Part shown: positions 22,801-37,800 of the stretch, piece by piece
How the letters are laid out: every line of letters begins with the position of its first letter
Position numbering within the stretch: position 1 is the first letter of the stretch
NCBI GenBank assembly: GCA_040954595.2
Contig: CM082577.2
Coordinates: 8,494,001 to 8,558,000, forward strand
Reading direction: 5' to 3'
Length of the DNA stretch: 64,000 bases
From: Balanoglossus misakiensis
Lineage: Eukaryota; Hemichordata
Program-made: the position numbers and the translations under genes
The notes under the pieces: model-generated
What the model was told of the DNA's origin: nothing
Database searches by the model: none
Seen by the model: the letters and a program-made list of their open reading frames with translations, nothing else

Positions 22801-25800
22801 CTTCTTTCAAAAACAAATAATAATATTATAAGCTGTAAAGTTGCTATTTTTATCTTATTTTTATTCAAATAGCAAATATATAGGGAATGGTATGATTGTT
22901 ACTTTCACACAGTACATAGCATGCAGCAGGGACTGACATATTTCAGAAATATCAGAAAAAGTTACTATTTTTGAAGGGAAAATGGTTAATGTATTACACA
23001 AAACGCTACTAATTATTTCATATGAATTTCTCCTTTGTGGTGTCACGCTTTAATGATTTCAAATGAGCCTCCGAACTAACTGTGACTTTTTTTACGGAAA
23101 AAAAATACTGATTTTGAACTTACTTGTTTGGAGAGAAGTTCCTTACACAGCGTGTAGAGTGTGATGAATTTACGGGCCAGCAGACGGGCGTCCAGGAAGC
23201 CCTCGGCCACCAACATGATTTCACAGATCAGCTCAAAGTCGGGCACCACCATAGCGCACGGTCTGAAGAGGGCCTTGAGATTTTCCGGCAGCTCGGTACG
23301 TCCGGCGTACCCAGGGTTCATGGTGATGAAGATACCCACGCTGGGCACCAGGGAGATTTCTTCTCCTTGGAACAGGAATCTCTTCTTCTTGTCGCGGATG
23401 GCGTCTTGTACAGATTTCACCTGTCGGGGGGATTGGATGTTGGGAGGAAAACCGTGTTATTCTTGGTGACCTATGGTAAGGTTCAAAGGGTCATAAGCAA
23501 ATATGTATACCTTGACAAAACCCAGGTGACAAGATATCATAAGCCCTACTTTAAGCATCACATGTGAACTCACTTTGTAATACTGTAAAACACTTTATTT
23601 TTCGCGAGCCAAAATAGCGTGAAAATACAAATTCGCATAAATTGTTTTTGAAGATAACGATGCAGCGAATGAAATAAGAGAACGCGAAAATTAATACTCG
23701 CGAAACAGTGGCCTCTCTCGATATCGCGAAAAATTTAACTCGCGAAAATAAAATGTTTTACAGTAATTTGTTTGGCACAAGAAAGTGGACAATTATAGAG
23801 CTAGTTTGCAAGAGACAAGCTACTAATTCTGACCTGCACAGCCACCACGGACAGCACTTCAACGGAGATACGGTTGAACTCGTCAAAGCATCCCCAGGCA
23901 CCAGTCTGGGAGAGACCCTTGTAGATGTTGCCGCAGGACTTGTAGTCCATCTGTTCGGAGCAGTTGAACACGTACACCATGATACCCAGCGCACGGCCCA
24001 AATCTTTGGTGGTCTCGGTCTTTCCGGTACCGGCTGGACCGGCCGGGGCACCACCCATGATCAAGTGGAGGGACTGAGTCAGTGTGATGTAGCATCTGGA
24101 TATGGATGGGAAGGACACAAAATTACAGTGAAATGTGATGGAAATGATGCCCATACAGTCACCATGAAGTGTAGAGATCTTCCCAATCACAGAATTTCAC
24201 TGGGTGGCCAAGTGAATTAAAATTCAGAGGTGATTGTAGTCCTTTAATGGTTTGATCAAAAGTATTACTACTTATATTTGTAAGACAATCCAACAGCAAC
24301 AATACCAAAACCAAAACGATTTCTCACAACGACAGAAGTTCTCAAACATCCCCTATTCATCATGTAAAGTCAGAATTTTAATCTGGAACGGTGAAGAGAT
24401 CTTAGTGTGCTTTAGGGAAGCTGTTTTAATGATTTCATTTAAAAAAAAAAACACTACCTGTCAGTGAGTGGAGTGATGACAAGACGTGGTGTGTTACCCA
24501 AATACTCGTAGGAGTATTTGAACTGGGCATCGCAGATATTGGCGTAGCAATCTTTCTGCTCGTCGTCCCAACGATGGCGCAGCTGGCTCTGCCAGGGGAA
24601 GGCCAGGGCGCTCTCCACCTTCTTGTTGATCAACATGGTGACCACGTCACGGGCGTGCACATCGATGGTACAGATGGTCATGATCTTCTGACGGTCGCCT
24701 GACGAAAGCTGACCGACCAACATGGTAATCAAGTTGTTTAGCTGAGACACCTGGAAGAAATCAGAAAAAAAAAATCGGTGATTTCAGTCAGCAGAATTTC
24801 AAACAAGTCAAAAAATGCTTAGCTGAGTCACCTGGAAGAAAATGGATTTAAAATTTAAGCAAACCAACTGACTTTGACTTCTCTATTTAGTCTAACTGCA
24901 GTTGCACATGGTGACCTTGTCTTGACTGTGCACTTTCATAAAAGAACAGACGTGACTCTGACGTGATATCCGATATTTACCTGCTTCTTGAAGTATTCTT
25001 TCAGAGCGTTCTCGTATCCTTCCTCCAATCTTCCAAAGGCAATGCCGACCTCCGTGGTCCACCAGATCTGGGTGCAGGCCAGGGCCACCTGGGCCGGGTA
25101 GTCGAAGAGCCACTGGTCGCGGGGCTTCTCCTCGTAGGAGACCACGGCCTCGCTGAAGGTGTAGTTGACGGTGGAGCGCATGGTGTCCTGCAGGCGGTTC
25201 AGCCAGACCTCCACCTGGCCGGTGCACTCGCAAGGGTTGTCAAAGTCCACGTACTCCCCTTCCTTGCTGTACATGCCCATGGCCACCTTGGTCTCCGCGT
25301 CCTCGTCCCCGTCGCCCTCGCCCTCGAACTTGAGCTTGGCCATGTTGTCGAAGAGCTTGGACAAGTGGCGCTGCACCAGGGTGGGCTGGTTGCCGTTGGA
25401 CAGGATGTCCAGCAGATCGGCGGAGGACACGAAGTAGAAGCGCGGGAAGGCGAGACGCTTGGTCTCCAGGTATTCAGCCAAAGCTTTCTCACATAGTGTC
25501 AGACTGCAAGGCAAGGGATAAATGCGGAGATACAATAAACATAGAAATGCAATGATATTGAGTAATAATTCAATATGTAACTAAAGGCTGTGGGGGTGAC
25601 TAATAGCAAAAACAAATAGGGTCATGTGACTCACTCAGCTTGCAGGTTTTCTAGTCTGTCATAAAGTCCTTCTTTGTTTGTAGCTTCAACAACATTGGGT
25701 GTCTTTGATGCGTCTGCCATCAGTTCCTGCAAGAGATAAAAAGAAAAATTACAAATCATGAAGAAAGGCTGATCTTAAATGAAGATGTGTTGTAACAACA

Positions 25801-28800
25801 CATGCATCAAGGGATAATAACAATCCTTGCAAGACAAATCATAAAATCTGCGGGAATAAAAATTAGTCGTACTTTGAAGTCTGTGTCAATGCCGTCGAAC
25901 CTCTTGGAGTCTTCCGGCAGCTGACTACGGATGTCTTCGGACCCGATGAAGATACTCTCCAGATGTGACCAGGTACGTTGCACTTCAAACCAGATGCTGA
26001 TGACTTGATCAGCCGTGGACAGCTTCTTCTGCCATGTGGACACCTCTTCCAAGAAGTGCGCAATGTATTTGGATGTCATCAAGTTCTGCAGTTGTACCTG
26101 TTGATGTTTGAAAAAGAAAATATGACGTTCAGTTTGACATGTACGTATGACCTCACAGTACTGTGGCCAGTTTCAAGGACTATAACACCTGCATTTCGTG
26201 GGTCCATATTTCATTGCAAAATGAGTTTCTTAGCTTTCCCTGAGGATGTCACACCCACAAAAGCAGAAACAGAGCACTAAACTTGTTCAACATACGGTTA
26301 GAGATTTTGGTTCAGTCCTATTGTGTGGATGAATCCATTCAAAGGACCATGCTTGGGGGTGAAAGCACACTGTGAAACACATTTCGAGAAACACTAACCT
26401 GATTATCTTCAAGAGTTTCAATCAGCTCCTCGCTGGACTTGAGAGTGGGCGTTCCGGTGCGGGTGTGCGACTCGTACTCAAACTCCATGGTCGACCAGGT
26501 GGTGTCCAACTCTCTCAGCACCTTCTCCATGCTCATTTCCTTGACGGCTTTGTCCACGATGCCGCGCACCTCATCTTCAAAGTTGTGCAGGTTGAGCGCC
26601 AGAAGGTCGGCCAAAGTGGTTTCATCGTCCATGATGAATTTCACCTGGAGTGAGAGAACAAACACGAAAGTCATTGGTACCGTGTCTTAATATCATGCTG
26701 ATGTCTAATCAACAATTTGCATGCTTTTTTATGGTAATTCTGAAACACACGCATAATAGACAGGGCCACACCGTTATGCCACTAGAACCTGACTTCCTTG
26801 CTGGCAGTCTGTGTGACTCCTGTGTCAGCATAATATAAAACATTACGGCGAAACTTGTGTGATTGGAGTTTCATCCTTACTGCACAACCCAGTCTCACTG
26901 GCAGAAACAATTTGAGCTAGTATACATGATTTAAACTTGGAATAGTTTTGATGTCATGCCAGGACACTAAAGATATAGGTATGACCATGTCGAGACAGAT
27001 TTCCATGCGTAGACCAGTTTAGAGTTGATATACGGTATCTAAAGATCTGAAAATCACACTTCAAAATTCTTGGACACTTGGGAAGGGGGGGGGGGGAATG
27101 AGAAATAACATTCATGGGTGTGGGGGATGTGTTGCACAAGTACTTGACCATGCCACTTACAAACCTTGATTTCGTTGTTCCTCTATCAAAATGACAGTCC
27201 AGTGAAAAATACGAGAACAGATGATTGATGAGTATCACGTTACCATGACGATAAGTACGTACACCATACGAGGATGAACAAAAAACTGGGATACACCATA
27301 GATACACTGAAGCGTGATTGCATTTGATGGAATGATTTTTGCAGTAGGTGGGGGATGGGAGGAGACATAGCCTACCTGTGTAGCCTGCATAAGTTGCTGC
27401 CAATGTCTGTCTCGGATGGCCGGGTTCTGCAGCTCGCTCACGGCCCTCAGTGAGGTTAGCATGTTCTTGACGGTGGACTCCAGTCCGCCATAGGCGTCCC
27501 AGGCCCTCATCTCCTTGTCCAAGGAGCGGATGTCCTTGGCGAACTTCTTGCAGTCCATCTCCATCTGCTCCACGTTGATCTCCTGCCACAGGGTGGTCTT
27601 CCAGTCCTCGATGCTGGAGCGCACCAGAACGATCATGTCCCAGAGGCTCTTGAGCATGATAACCTCGCGTCGGCACTGCTTCAGCTGCTTGTAGTCGGGG
27701 ATGTTGACTTCGAACAGGCCGGCGGACTCCTGCAGGGTCTCCATCTCTTGTTCCATTTCTGAGATTTGGAGATGCATCTGGGGAAGGGAGGGAAGTCACG
27801 AAAAAACACGGATCAAAGTTTAGCTTGCAAGGTCAAGTTCAACCACAAGTTTCTCTCAACATTTCAGAACTAAACACTAGTCAAAGTTCAGCTTTCAACG
27901 TTAAAATCAACCACAGTTTGCTTTCAACATTCCAGGAACAACACAGGACAAGAAAAACATGGATCTATATAACGCACCCTATCCAAACTAGTATAAGGCT
28001 CTTCGCAGTCAAAGCGGAATAATCCTTCCTTTCGGAAGTTCTCCCTGAACTCGTGCTGCTTGACGTCGAACGTGGTGCACTTCCTGCGGATAATGGCAAC
28101 CTCGTTAGCCTGTAGGGGAGCCACTTGTTGCTTGACTGTGATGGCAATCTTCTTTGAGTTGTTCCACTGCTCTGGAAGTTCCTGGAAACGAGACATAAAT
28201 CACGAGATATCAACCTCTGAACATTGAGGGATATTTTAGATAAAAAGATTTCTACCAAGATATTATCTTTTAGGACATATAAACACCCAGAGAATTTTTG
28301 TAAAATGCATGTAGCTCAGTAAGAATAATTGCCATTCTTGAAATGACAGAAAGTAAACATACACGACAAACTGACAAAATGTTTCATTATATCCAGGATG
28401 CAGATGTTTTTTTAAAAGTTCTGTTCTCTTGTTGTGAATAAAATTTATGGGCCTCAGGTCTGTAAACTGCAAGCCATGGTTGGTCAATTGCTGTCACTAC
28501 ATTCATGGCTGATTTTGGTATTGAATGCAAATTTGCAAGCAACACGCAAAAAAAAACAAAGTTGCTGGCCATCTTACTTGAAGTTGGGTGTGTACTTCCT
28601 CGGGCATTTCCTGGTCGTACGTCTTCAACAGTTCTATGGTGAGTTTCAGCGGTTCGAACATCTCGTCGGTGGTCGACTGTCTGTCCTTGACGGCCATCAG
28701 GTGGCCCATCACTTCGACTAAGCCATCATAGTCACCCTCCTCTACGGGCTTGGTGAGACCCGAATCCGCCACTTTGATGAACTCCTGCAGGTCCGACAGG

Positions 28801-31800
28801 CTGTTGGTCACGTGGTCGATCAGGTGCTGTTTGAACATGAAGCTCCACCTCTTCACGATGTTCAACAGAGCTTGCTTGAAGGGTCTGGCGTCCACACGGA
28901 ACCAGGCATCAAACAAATGCGTGCCCTTGACGTCTTCAACTTCGGTGTAGATCTTCTCGTAGGTATCGACCTGTGAAAGAAGTTTGCGTTGTGAGTACCG
29001 CGGGATTAAAATCTAATTATAAAAAAGATCACATACAGTTTTCTAAGACATCAAAGGCATTGTGTGAGGATTATTTTGGATCAACGAATGCCAAATTCAC
29101 TATGTCTTGCCTTGAGGAACTTTTAACTGGATCACACACTGTAAGTGATCAATTTCCAATGACTTAAATGGAAAAATGTACAATAGACAAAGATATTCCC
29201 AACTGTATTTGCTAAAATCTTCCATGACTCCATAGGGGCAGTGCCAGGCCTGTGTTGAATCAGAGGTGAAATTGCTTAAGCCGCTTTGATTTCACATAAA
29301 AGGTCTGTTACACACTGCAACTGATTAGTGTACTGGGTTCCAGGGATTAACACCCACCTGTTCTTTGAATTGATCCAGAGTTGGCGGCGACTCCGGGACG
29401 CCGTCCTCCGCGTGGGCCTCGATCTCCTCCGTGGTCAGCACGTGGTTGTAGAGCAGGAACTGGCGCATGAACTCGTTGCGGTCGTCCACCCACAGGTAGG
29501 CGTAGTTGTCGAAGGAGTTGCGGTACTCCTGGGCCTTGTTCATGACGCCCTGGATGCGGTCCATCACCTCCTGCCTCATCTCCGACAGGTCCAGCATGTC
29601 TTCCAAGTCGGACTGTTTGGAAAATCATGCAAATCTTATCAGCAAGGAGAAATCATCCTAAAATGCACTCTGCTTACTTGTAAAACTTGGACAGAGTTTA
29701 TTACAGCACCATGATTTTAAATTTCTAGCTGATGATGTTGCATTGAAATAATGAAAATATTCTCATTTCTTGTTTTTTCACAAGCATATATTGGGAAGTA
29801 AAGAGTCTTCAGACTTTTCAAGGACTGAATCTCACTTTCCTAAGACTTTCCTGGAATCATTCAAAATTCCCGGGACTTTTCCGGGAGTGAATGAACCCCG
29901 GAAGATAACACATCACACCAAATCAGGGAATATCGCATGATTTCTCGGACACCAACCTGGTAATGTTCCATGCCACTGTGCTCGGCGAGTCGCGGCATCA
30001 GGGAGGACATCTTGTAGATATCGCTGACCAACATCTCCACCAGATCGTAGAAGCCGTCCGAGACGCCGAAATCCAGCGACGGCACGAAGACCATCTCCGG
30101 GGCCTGCAGCTCCAGCTTGGCCTCGAACAGGGCCTGGCTGCAAATCTTGGGATCGGTGTTGTCCAGCAAGTAGTTCAGGCTGCAGTGGATGCAGTTGAAG
30201 AAACCGTCCACCACCATGTCGTCGATGTAGTCAATGTACGCCTTCCAGATGTCAGAGTCTGCATCTCCTTTGAAAAAGTCCAAGTTTTGCTGTGGGAATT
30301 AAAGTAAAAATATTCATTGTTGTGTGTTCCGTAAATTATAATATTGTGTCAATAAATTTGCTGATGTGATTGTAATCTAGAACAATCAAGTAAGGTTGTG
30401 CATTCTATAATACAATGATGATGATGATCACAACGGTGGTACATGAGAAGGACATTTGAGAACTTAGAAGTGTCAAATTTTTGAATTTGATTGAAAAAGT
30501 ATTCCTGAGCTTGCAGAGAAAATACCAAGAAAATTTTTTTTTATAATAAAAGTCAAACAAAAAATACTAATCAGCAAAAGAGTCAATCTCTCACCTGGAC
30601 CAAGCCTCTGATCTTCTCCCCATCAGATTTGATGTCGCCGTAACGTTTGTTGAGCCTTTCGGTCCTGTCATCCAGACCGAGCAGCGCCGAGTCCTTGAGC
30701 TCTTTCCTCTCGAACAGGGGCACTTTGGTCCACTCGCCCATGATCTTCTGTATGTTCTCGATGTTCTGCTTGGCCTTCTGCACCCTCTGCTCCAGGTCGT
30801 GCACCTTGTCGCGGATCTCCTGGATGTACTCCCAGATGCTGTCCTGGTTCCAGTTCAGGTTCTTCTCGGCCTTCTCCAGCTGCGAGTCGATGTCCACCAG
30901 CTGCCCCTCGATCAGCGGGTACTCCACCTCCAGGACCGTCTCTCGCACCTCGTTGTACCACGCCACCATCAGGTCCATGTTGGCGCGGTACTGATGGAAC
31001 GTTTCGTGCTTCTCGTACAGGGCTTGCCCCTTCTCCGGAATGTCGTCTTGACCCCGGATGTTCAAATATTTCACTTCTCTCAACACTGCTACAAGCTGCA
31101 AAGAAAAGTTGTTGTTTTTTCAATCACTGGTCTAATCCTTTTGTTTTCAGTAGTCTTGATAGATCCATATATGCGAAATCGGGGAGAAGCAAGGAAGCTA
31201 TCTTAGCAATTTCCAAACTATCAACCATATATGTTTTTCACCTACCTCTGGGTCAAAGTTGACTGTTATAAGTTTGGTCTCCTCATTTCTTGTGATAAGC
31301 GGCTGCTCCAGATTGAATTGACACTTCTCTTCGACTCCCGCTGTCCAATCTTGATAGACCTTTTCGTCATATCTAGCAGGGGGGAAAAATGATCACAATT
31401 GACAGGTTGCAAACAACTAAGGCTCCATTTCTGTATGGAATCACTATAGTTATGAATATTCTGAGAATTGTTGACGCAATTGAACAGAATAGAGATTTTA
31501 TGCATGGTAATTCTTGGCTCCCTGAGAGCTTACAGTCATGGTGAATCCAGTATTAAAAATTAGAACATTTTGGGAATGAATGCTGACATATCTGCTCTAT
31601 TTGTTGCAATAATTCTTTTTCAACACAGTCTACCAAAGGTATGAAAAAGAATCAACACGACCCGGAAATGCTGAATTCACATTAAAATGATCACCAATAC
31701 AATAATTTATCATTTTGTTTCATATAGGGTACATAACACTGCTCTTACCTTCCAAGGAGATCCATCATCTGTTCATACTTCGTAAAGATGATTTTAGCTT

Positions 31801-34800
31801 CCTGGCCGTTCATTATCCTGAAAATTTCGAGAAGTAGAAAATATGAGCAAAAAAAATGATAACAGTTTTCATTCTGTTGCCGGGTTTATATTTAGTAAAC
31901 AACGCATGCAAATTGTACACCAAAGACAAAGCACACCATGCACCTCGGAAACAGTGTAGTTGTTATCCGCCAATGTAAACGTATTTTTATTGACTATCTA
32001 AAGAAAATAGGATAGTCATCATGCAGTTCTGAGTTATCTACAAGTTACAATGAATAAACATTTCAAATTCAATATTCGCTGCTGAATCTTATGTCTAACT
32101 CTGTGGGAAAATTTGATTTCAAAATGCAAAAAATAAATCTAATATACAAACTCGTATGTGGAAGAGAATGGAACAGAAGGTTAAACCCCAAATTTGAAGA
32201 GACTGTGGGATAAACTGCCATAGAAATATACGTATATTCCTGAGTACGACTTTATCTATGTGTTTCTATTTGTACCAGTATCCTGCCACTTATCTTGAGC
32301 CTAATGTCAGTGGAAAAATGCAGATGTCACTTTGTTACATTTGTTTGTGGAGTAGGGCCTATTCCTTTCTGGCTTTGAAATTCTGTATCCGAAGTGCATT
32401 TCACCATAAAAGCTGACAATATTAGTGATTGGTTTACTTATGCATATACTGATGTCATTTGAAAATAACTGCAGCAATAATTGTTTTTTCCCCTTTAATT
32501 GCTTTCACTCTTGCTGTTTTTTTTTTTTTTTTTGGCTGATGGAACACAGTAAGCCATATTGCTAGACTCTTGCCAGCTAAAAAAAATTCTAAATACACTT
32601 GCACATACACACACGTGAATGCACACACAACATAATATATTTAATAAACAGGTCATTATCCTTGGCTGGGACTGGAAGGCATATATCCCTGCTTTCGGGC
32701 ATTGACACTCAAGATATTTTGGTTAAACATCTAGAAGTTAGCAAAAACAAAAACAAACCAACAAACAACCAAAGACTTGCCTTTGGAACAAAACAACACG
32801 TGCAAATTCTGTTATTCAAAACTCAACATGTTAGCCCTGAACACAAAACATATTCGGTTCTGCCAAAGAATGTGATAGTAAGTCAGTTCTTATGTTTCTA
32901 ATGCAGAGGCTATAGGCATTATGCAGCAAGGAATCTATCAATGAGGGATCTTTGATGACCATCTTCATACCCCCATAAGAGTGGAATGATCCAACTGTCT
33001 TGATGCAGAAAGGACCATTCCAACTCCAAGGGGGGTGTTAGTGGATGGATAATGCTAGACTATCACACTCTTTGAGCAGAATCTGTAAGCGGTTACTTGT
33101 TTCAAATGTCTCCAATCTTACAAGCACATGCAAGGAGAAACAAAACAAAAAAAGCTCTGGCTTTGTGCTGTGCTGTTACCTCTGGATTCCAGTTCTGTTG
33201 ACGTGACATGTACATTCCAGTTGATATCGGGTGAAAAATAGTTTGATACATTACGAGGTGGGGGGAAAATGATAAAAATGCGAGAAAAGAGGGGGTGAGA
33301 ACTAGATTTACACTATGATGCAATGTGGAGGTATCTACGGAATGCAGGTGTGATATAAAAAAGTACAGTACATGTTTGTCATCACGGAAGGGATAGCAGC
33401 AAGAGTATGCAGTCAATCTGGGTCCAATGGGTTTACTGAGCCATGCATACAGGCCATGCTGTGTTTTATACATCTACACATGGATAGGTCATCACACGTC
33501 AGGCAAGTGAAGTATTTTAACTGTCGTTTCGCATCAAAGCGTGCCAGCTGAATTGACGGGGAAAGATATATTTCACCCACTTCTAAACTCAAAAAGTTTT
33601 TTCAATCACTGAAAAAAAAGCCAATAACATGCAAGTGGTTTTGCGAGCTTTAAACATGCTTCCAGGGAAAAAAACTCGCGGGAAATGATGCAGAAGTAAC
33701 TTACGGGTGTTCAATATGCTTGAAGTTGCCCATGGGTATGGAGATTCGCTGCCTGAGCTCGTCAGACCACTTCAGAGAGCCGGCAACCTCGGGCATATTC
33801 TTGTTGACGGGCGCCTTGCCCTCCGACTCCTCGTTGATGGCCATCTGCTGGTCGTAGATGGTCTTGGCGTCGTCCAGCTCCGCGTTGTACATCTCCAGCA
33901 GCTGCGGATACTTGCTCTCAAAGTCTTCCCGGATGACCGGCCGGTCCAGCAGTGTGCCATAGCAGTCCAGCAGCTGCAATGCAAGTGACGACAGATTTCA
34001 CAGCACAGGAACGGGGGGAAAGTTGTGAGGTTATGGATTTAACATCATGCCTGGCATTATTATAACTCATATAAAAAATAACACTACCGGTATTCCACTC
34101 AAGGGAAAGCATGGGATTTGATTCGTAAGTCTAAAAAAATGCAACCTATTTTCTGTAATTTCACACTGAAACTTATTATTGTCAGGGACTTGGGTTAGGT
34201 TCAAGAGACACAGGCTTATCCTACTGTGTAAATAATAATATACCTAGTACACATCAAGAGGGAGACTTCTTAGCTTTCCTGTAAGACCTCTTTCTGTATT
34301 GTGCAGTATCAAAATAGATGTGTTTTTCTGCATAGTTTGATGGAAGATTACTGCAATTCTTTGAATTGTGATGTAAACGGACAGAATGGCTATAAACCAC
34401 TGATTTTTCACGGATTTTGAAGATGACACAAAAGTATTTGAAGAAAATCCCAAATATCCATGGGTTTGAGTATTTGTTTTAAAAATGTCCATAGATATTT
34501 CCTTCTTTCTTTATTGCACAGCTGACAATACAGTGATAGCAATACACACAGAACATGTAACGCTTGTTCTAAAGCATGCACATATGAGATGAAGACATAT
34601 ATATACCTGCAGTTCATACTCATCACAACATATTCCACATGACGGCACACCACAAAGCTTTGCTTTTGGAAAGCCTGCGTCTGTACTTACAGTTATGCGA
34701 TTACTTAACAGAAAATTGAACTGCTGAAAGAACTGCACAGAGGGGCAGCGAAAGAGCACGAGAGATATAGAGATGTAGACAGATTTCAGTTAGTTTGTCG

Positions 34801-37800
34801 GTGGCGGCGGCCAGCCTCCCCCCTGTCTGGGAGGAGGATTGTTGAGTCACTCGAAAGCCCAACAGTGGCCACTGCATGCACAGGGTATTTAACCCTTTCA
34901 CCTCCAGTTCCTTCTTCAGTGGTCCAACCTTACCATAGAAAACAATGGGTTTGGACTGAACCATTGTGGTGAAAGGGTTAAGGAAGGTCTAAATGCTACC
35001 ATCACGATCTTGTTCAGAGCCAATGACACTGTCAATTTCACAAATTGTCCGTGCAACAAGCACGCATTTGTAGAAACAATCTCCTGTACGGACTTGAAAC
35101 TAGATTTGCGGTGAAGTTTTTTTGATGAAAGGGACAGAACTGCAGTCTGCACTACAAGTTTTACAGTGTTCCACTGGCTATGAACGAACAACCAACAAGA
35201 TCTTGACAAAATTCAGGAAGAAGCATTTAAACAAAGACGTACAGATGAGGAAGACAAGAAAGCCACATGTATGATAGAAACTGAAGTAGCAAGACACTGA
35301 TGATGACACGGACAGCATGCAGGGTGAATGTCTACGCACCTTGAACACTGATTCAACACCAGAGCAATCATCAAATCCTTGGCAAAGGATAGCGCCAAGT
35401 CGTCGATCCAAGTCGTACAACTGTTTCTTGAAAGTTTCATAATCTTCCAAAAATTCCTGCATACCAAAAAGAAGGGGGTGAGGAATGGTCACATTAAGTA
35501 AACTTTTTGAAAAGCAGCTTCAGAATCTGAATTCTCTGTTTATATTTTACAATGCTTTGGAAACACAGGCACTGGGATCTACTATACTGTAAGGATTTTT
35601 TCATTTTCCGGGAATAGACAGACAGACAGAAACCTACCTGTGTGGCGGGATCCAAAGCATCATACGTGCGTTCTGCAAACACCTTGACGTACTCCTGGAA
35701 TTCTTCAAAGATCTGTACAACCTGTGTGCTGAGCATTCTTCCCTTCATTCCTCCCATCTCTGTCTTTTCCAGCTTCAAGAACTCGATAGTCGTCTCAAAC
35801 AGTTCCTGCAGAGAACGGCAAAAGAACACAAAACGCTCAGCTTCTACCGATGTGAGATGGGTTACACTTACACACAACTTTCACCCCTCCCTATTTCCCT
35901 GTATAGATGTGCACCTTTGCCATTGAAAACAACAGGATTGGGCAAAACCACGGTGGTGAAGATTAATTAAAGGATTCCAATGATCGTGTGGTGGCATCCT
36001 TTTTTTCACATGGCAACTGACTGAAAATTTATCATTTTATGATTGGCTAGATTAGATTATCCACAGTAATACTGGCCAAGTTTCCATTAGGTGACTTTTT
36101 CCACAACACAATTAATTGACATATTCCTTGTAAATCTAAATTACCCGTAGGATTTCCAGCCTTTCCATGAACTGGTCCATGCGTGTGAACACCATGGCGC
36201 TGGCAAACTCCCACTCCTTGGGCTCGTCGCCATTCTTGAAGTAGTCCTTCATTTTGGCCCGGTGCTCATCATAGGTTTCGCGGAAGCCTTTCAAGACGTT
36301 GATGGCCACGACAGTCTTCTCAAGCGATTCTTCAGCCTCTCCTTTGAATATCTCAGCAGGTTCCAGATACGTCCTTGCCTGGTAGGATAGAAATTGGGAT
36401 AATATAAATCAAGAAGCACAAAAAAAATATTACATGACTATACATGTATGAAGTCATTGGTAAAAATTTGACAGAATACTTCTCAGCATAAAGGGAATAT
36501 TTGAAAACGCCACTTTTGCAAAAATTGTTTTTCTATCTTATCTGTGGGGGGAAAGAGACAGTCGAAACAAACTCACCATTTCAATCAGCTGATTGCAGAT
36601 TTCTTGGAGCAGGACAATAATCCTTGCCGGGGTGCTGTAATACTGAGAATGGGCCCAGATGAGGCACACCACATGCATCAGGGGTGGCAGCAAAGGTGCC
36701 AACTCGCTCAAATCAACTTGTTCAAACTCTTCCAGTTGGCGCTGAAGGGGCTTCAGATGAAGACTGATGTCTTGGGCTTCTGTCAAGGCTGTTGGGAGAA
36801 ACAAGAGAGAAGGGATGACAGTTGATGAGAATGTCATGTAGCATATTTTATCTTTGCCTTTTTTACAGGAAATCCCATTCTCAAAATTTAGGAAATTTTT
36901 GATGCCAGTAAACAGTAAATATATTGCTTACTTTACTAGACTATACTTGTAAACTTAACATGAATTGACTTGGCAGCCTGGAAACCAATCTTTTGTGTAA
37001 TGAGCTCTCTCTTACCAACAGCTATGGATGTCAGTGGTTACAGAATACATACAGCAAAAGGCTCTGAAGTATGCTTTCTTATGCAGACAAGACATCCAAG
37101 ATCGTGTGTGTCAACCTACCTGCTACAACATCTCTAAAGATGTTCTTGAAAGTTGGAAAGTAACTGCTCTGTGTTTTCTCTAGTAGCTCAGCCATTTTGC
37201 GGACTTTTGGGTCACGAAGCTGTAATGGAACAGACACTAACACGTATCAGAAATCTGTACAATGCAAACTGACACATTACAAACTTTTCAGGCATTTGGA
37301 GTTTTCAGAAACCACAAAACTCTGATAAAGGGGAAATTAACACTCCAACTACACTCTGTTTAACTAGTAAAAACTGCCTATTTTCCAAACTCCACAAGAT
37401 CCTGCGAGATTTTGTGTGGCTAGGAAATTTTCCATCTGTTGCGCAAGCAGGAAAAAAGGTGCCTCACCTGATCATAGATACATTCAAGGTTAGCACACTT
37501 GGCTTTCCAGAAATCGATTTCCACCAAAGGTCCGGGATTAAGACCCTCTAGCAATGGTTGTGCAGAATCTCTCTTCAATACTTCTCTGATCTGATGAGTC
37601 CAGTCAATGATAACAGATTCAATCGAGTGAACAAGACCACGATCATAGCCATCACCCCTAGTAACACAAAAAGAACTTTTTTTATGACACATCAATTTGA
37701 TTACACAGCCATGTCTGTAACATGAAAAAGGACATTTTGAAAAGTAAACACAATGCATTGTGTGCATTGAACAAATTCTCATACAAAAAAAAATAATTTC

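Noticed and set aside
26954-27799. 281-codon minus-strand frame
   Set aside because: It is a shifted frame over dynein exon 17 (27376-27777) that runs into its intron. The correct frame continues the dynein.
31818-33704. Possible nested gene in the large dynein intron 9
   Set aside because: Open frames at 32599-32901 and 33102-33473 lack splice sites, codon bias and recognisable motifs.
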